Source of the DNA: Exobasidium rhododendri
Lineage: Eukaryota > Basidiomycota > Exobasidiomycetes > Exobasidiales > Exobasidiaceae
Assembly: GCA_026210745.1 (NCBI GenBank)
Contig: CP110632.1
Span: 4,835,001-4,899,000, forward strand
Direction: 5' to 3'
DNA length: 64,000 bases
The translations under genes and the position numbers were made by a program. This document shows positions 62,484 to 64,000 of this stretch, in pieces (position 1 is the first letter of the stretch; each line of letters starts with the position of its first letter). The notes beneath the pieces were generated by a model. The model searched no databases. It was not told the DNA's origin and was given only the letters and a program-made list of their open reading frames with translations.

Positions 62484-64000
62484 TTACACATCGTGAAAGT
62501 AACTTAATAAACCCTGAAACTTCTCCGAAGACTTTGTGTTGGACGTCATGAGCTGTTCGAGGATGCCTGCCATGCTTGTCTTGCCGCCGTATTCGTGCTC
62601 CTCCTTCACCTCCAGACTCCTCACATCGCTCCCTGCAAAACACCAATGCGTCTTTTGTGCCTCCCACTTTCCACGGTCGATGTACGCGTTGGGTCGGAAG
62701 TAAGTGCTGTGCGTCGTGTCGAGCATCAAGGGCCCCTCGAACCACATCGGAAGCGAGGATGCGCCACCCCTGCGCCCGTGAGAGAAATGAAGCGGTTTCG
62801 GGCTGCACACCCTGCCGTCGCCTGGACTGTCCTCGTTGATCCGGCCCACTGCGCCGGGAGAACTAGACACAAAACTGTAGGGTATGCGTGCCAGCTCAAA
62901 GGCGAGCCAGAGAATCTCCTCTGTCACTGTGAATGATCATCAGAAGGGGTTTAGTGTTGTACTGACACGACCGGGTACACGGTTTACAAACTCACTGTCG
63001 CGGTAGTGCAGGTTCCAGAGCGTCTCCCGTGGATTGGCCGAATTGAGCCAAGCATTGAAGAGAAGCGCCACGAAGATGCCTGGTCTCCGTCGATCGAACA
63101 GTGCCACGCCTCCGTTCTGATACTGGTCCGCCTCGAAATTCCAAAAAGGTGAGCTGGCCAGATTCCTGCTGGGCTGTTCTTTGTCCAGCTGGGATCGTAA
63201 CATGTTCAAGAAGCGCACACCGCTGCTGTGTGAATACATTTGTGCCTGACGAAAGAAGAGCGTGCCCGTCTGCAGGTATTCGGGAGAGCCGAACATCGTC
63301 TCTGGGTCCTGCAGGAGTACCGTCTCTGGCTCAATGTAGATGATCTCACTGAAGGTAGTGGCGAGGAGAGCGAGGGACTGCCGTGCCACTCTGGGGGAAA
63401 TATCCAGTCCTTCATGATGAAGCACGCTTTCGTCAAACATGCCATTGTTCATCAAGTCGGATGTGGTGACGCCTGGCAGTGTCTCGAATGCCTGTTGCAG
63501 CGTCTCGGGAAGTTCTGCTTGTCCGTAGAAGAAGATTTCGATCGGCAGACTCGAGTTCAGCACACCGTGGATCGCTTCGATTTGCGGGAAGGCGAGATGC
63601 GCAGTCTGGGTAGTGACGCACATGACGATGCCGCGCGGGTGGGTCTGGTTGTTGTTGTTGCTACTGCTACTGTTTCGCCGTGTGAGCTTGTTCTTGCGAT
63701 GCGATTCGAGTTGGTTGTTCGTGCGCGATTCACGCAGCGAGACGGGGCTGTTGACAAACTTCCACAGTCCCTCCTCCAAGCCTGGCAAGAACTGCTCCTG
63801 CTTTCGACGGATCAGCTCAGCGTACATGGAAGCGCGAAAACCTGCCTCGGCCAGACCATATCGATCATCGGCACGGACTGGATGCGTGTTGATGTGGTCG
63901 ATCCAGATGTCGAGCGCGTACTGATCAATGCGTGTGACGTGCTTCTGTCCTGTCAATGGTCGGAACACCACCACAAGAAACAGGATACAAGCGAGAAACG
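62484..64000 (-). CDS. MNN1-like GT71 protein lacking the DxD motif (5' end outside window)
   Basis: Minus strand, exons 62996-64000 (open to the window edge) and 62484-62926; 482 residues are visible and the N-terminus is missing. The membrane helix FLACILFLVVVF is at the edge. The family is clear from alignment with the gene at 50909: ADDRYGLAEAGFRASMYAEL, GTLFFRQAQ, NGGVALFDRR and EILWLAFELARIPYSFV. At the metal-binding position the sister gene has LADADAVF, but this copy reads IYIEPETVLL, so the D-x-D aspartates are absent. An Asn/Ser run (NSSSSNNNNQ) sits in a loop. The protein may be a non-catalytic partner or have altered specificity. Its 3' end converges on the Stealth gene, with 98 bp between stops. 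Confidence 0.82.

Noticed and set aside
1-64000. CRISPR arrays, insertion sequences or long terminal repeats
   Set aside because: No regularly spaced repeat array, transposase-like frame, reverse transcriptase motif or terminal repeat pair was seen; repeats are only short microsatellites and one 21 bp and one 30 bp tandem repeat.

Overview
The window is nuclear DNA from a filamentous or yeast-like fungus, most likely a basidiomycete. Coding regions are separated by 0.1-3 kb, and many genes carry short introns (about 50-110 bp) with GTGAGT-type donors and CAG/TAG acceptors. The families are typical fungal ones: GATA, Zn2Cys6 and bZIP regulators, GH28, GMC oxidoreductase, GT71, GT90/CAP10, a Stealth-type phosphotransferase and CCC1/VIT1. 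A member of Ustilaginomycotina or a related basidiomycete fits, but I cannot fix the species. All exon joins were made by hand from splice consensus, reading frame and family expectations. I saw no CRISPR array, rRNA, intact transposon or convincing tRNA.

Layout. 1-5.4 kb: the 3' end of a Ser-rich protein gene, a 3 kb non-coding stretch, then a polyglutamine GATA factor. 5.8-16.4 kb: redox and secreted enzymes, namely an FMN reductase-like protein, an SDR, a multi-exon secretory-pathway protein, a GH28 pectinase-like protein with altered active-site residues, a secreted GMC oxidoreductase and an AIFM2-like flavoprotein.

16.5-28.8 kb: an apparent aromatic-catabolism cluster. It holds maleylacetate reductase, a phenol-hydroxylase-type monooxygenase, a type I Baeyer-Villiger monooxygenase, a gene that reads as an alpha/beta-hydrolase fused in frame to an intradiol (hydroxyquinol/catechol-type) dioxygenase, and an ERT1-like Zn2Cys6-PAS regulator. 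Together these could carry out ketone to aryl ester to hydroquinone to hydroxyquinol to maleylacetate to 3-oxoadipate, the logic of 4-hydroxyacetophenone breakdown. The hydrolase-dioxygenase fusion is the most unusual object in the window.

29.7-50.6 kb: a secreted type-B carboxylesterase, a decayed alpha/beta-hydrolase, two tandem intronless polytopic membrane paralogs of unknown function, a bZIP factor, a small single-pass membrane protein, two divergently transcribed secretory alpha/beta-hydrolase-like proteins (one with its nucleophile Ser replaced by Gly), a candidate secreted Cys-containing protein, a CCC1/VIT1 iron transporter and an APC-family permease.

50.9-64 kb: a glycan-assembly neighbourhood with two GT71 (MNN1-type) mannosyltransferase-like genes (the second cut by the window end), a GT90/CAP10 enzyme, an EF-hand-containing Stealth phosphotransferase (XPT1-like) and an acyltransferase-3 protein, plus a secreted Cys-rich repeat protein. 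All but the Cys-rich protein are membrane anchored and would act in the secretory pathway.
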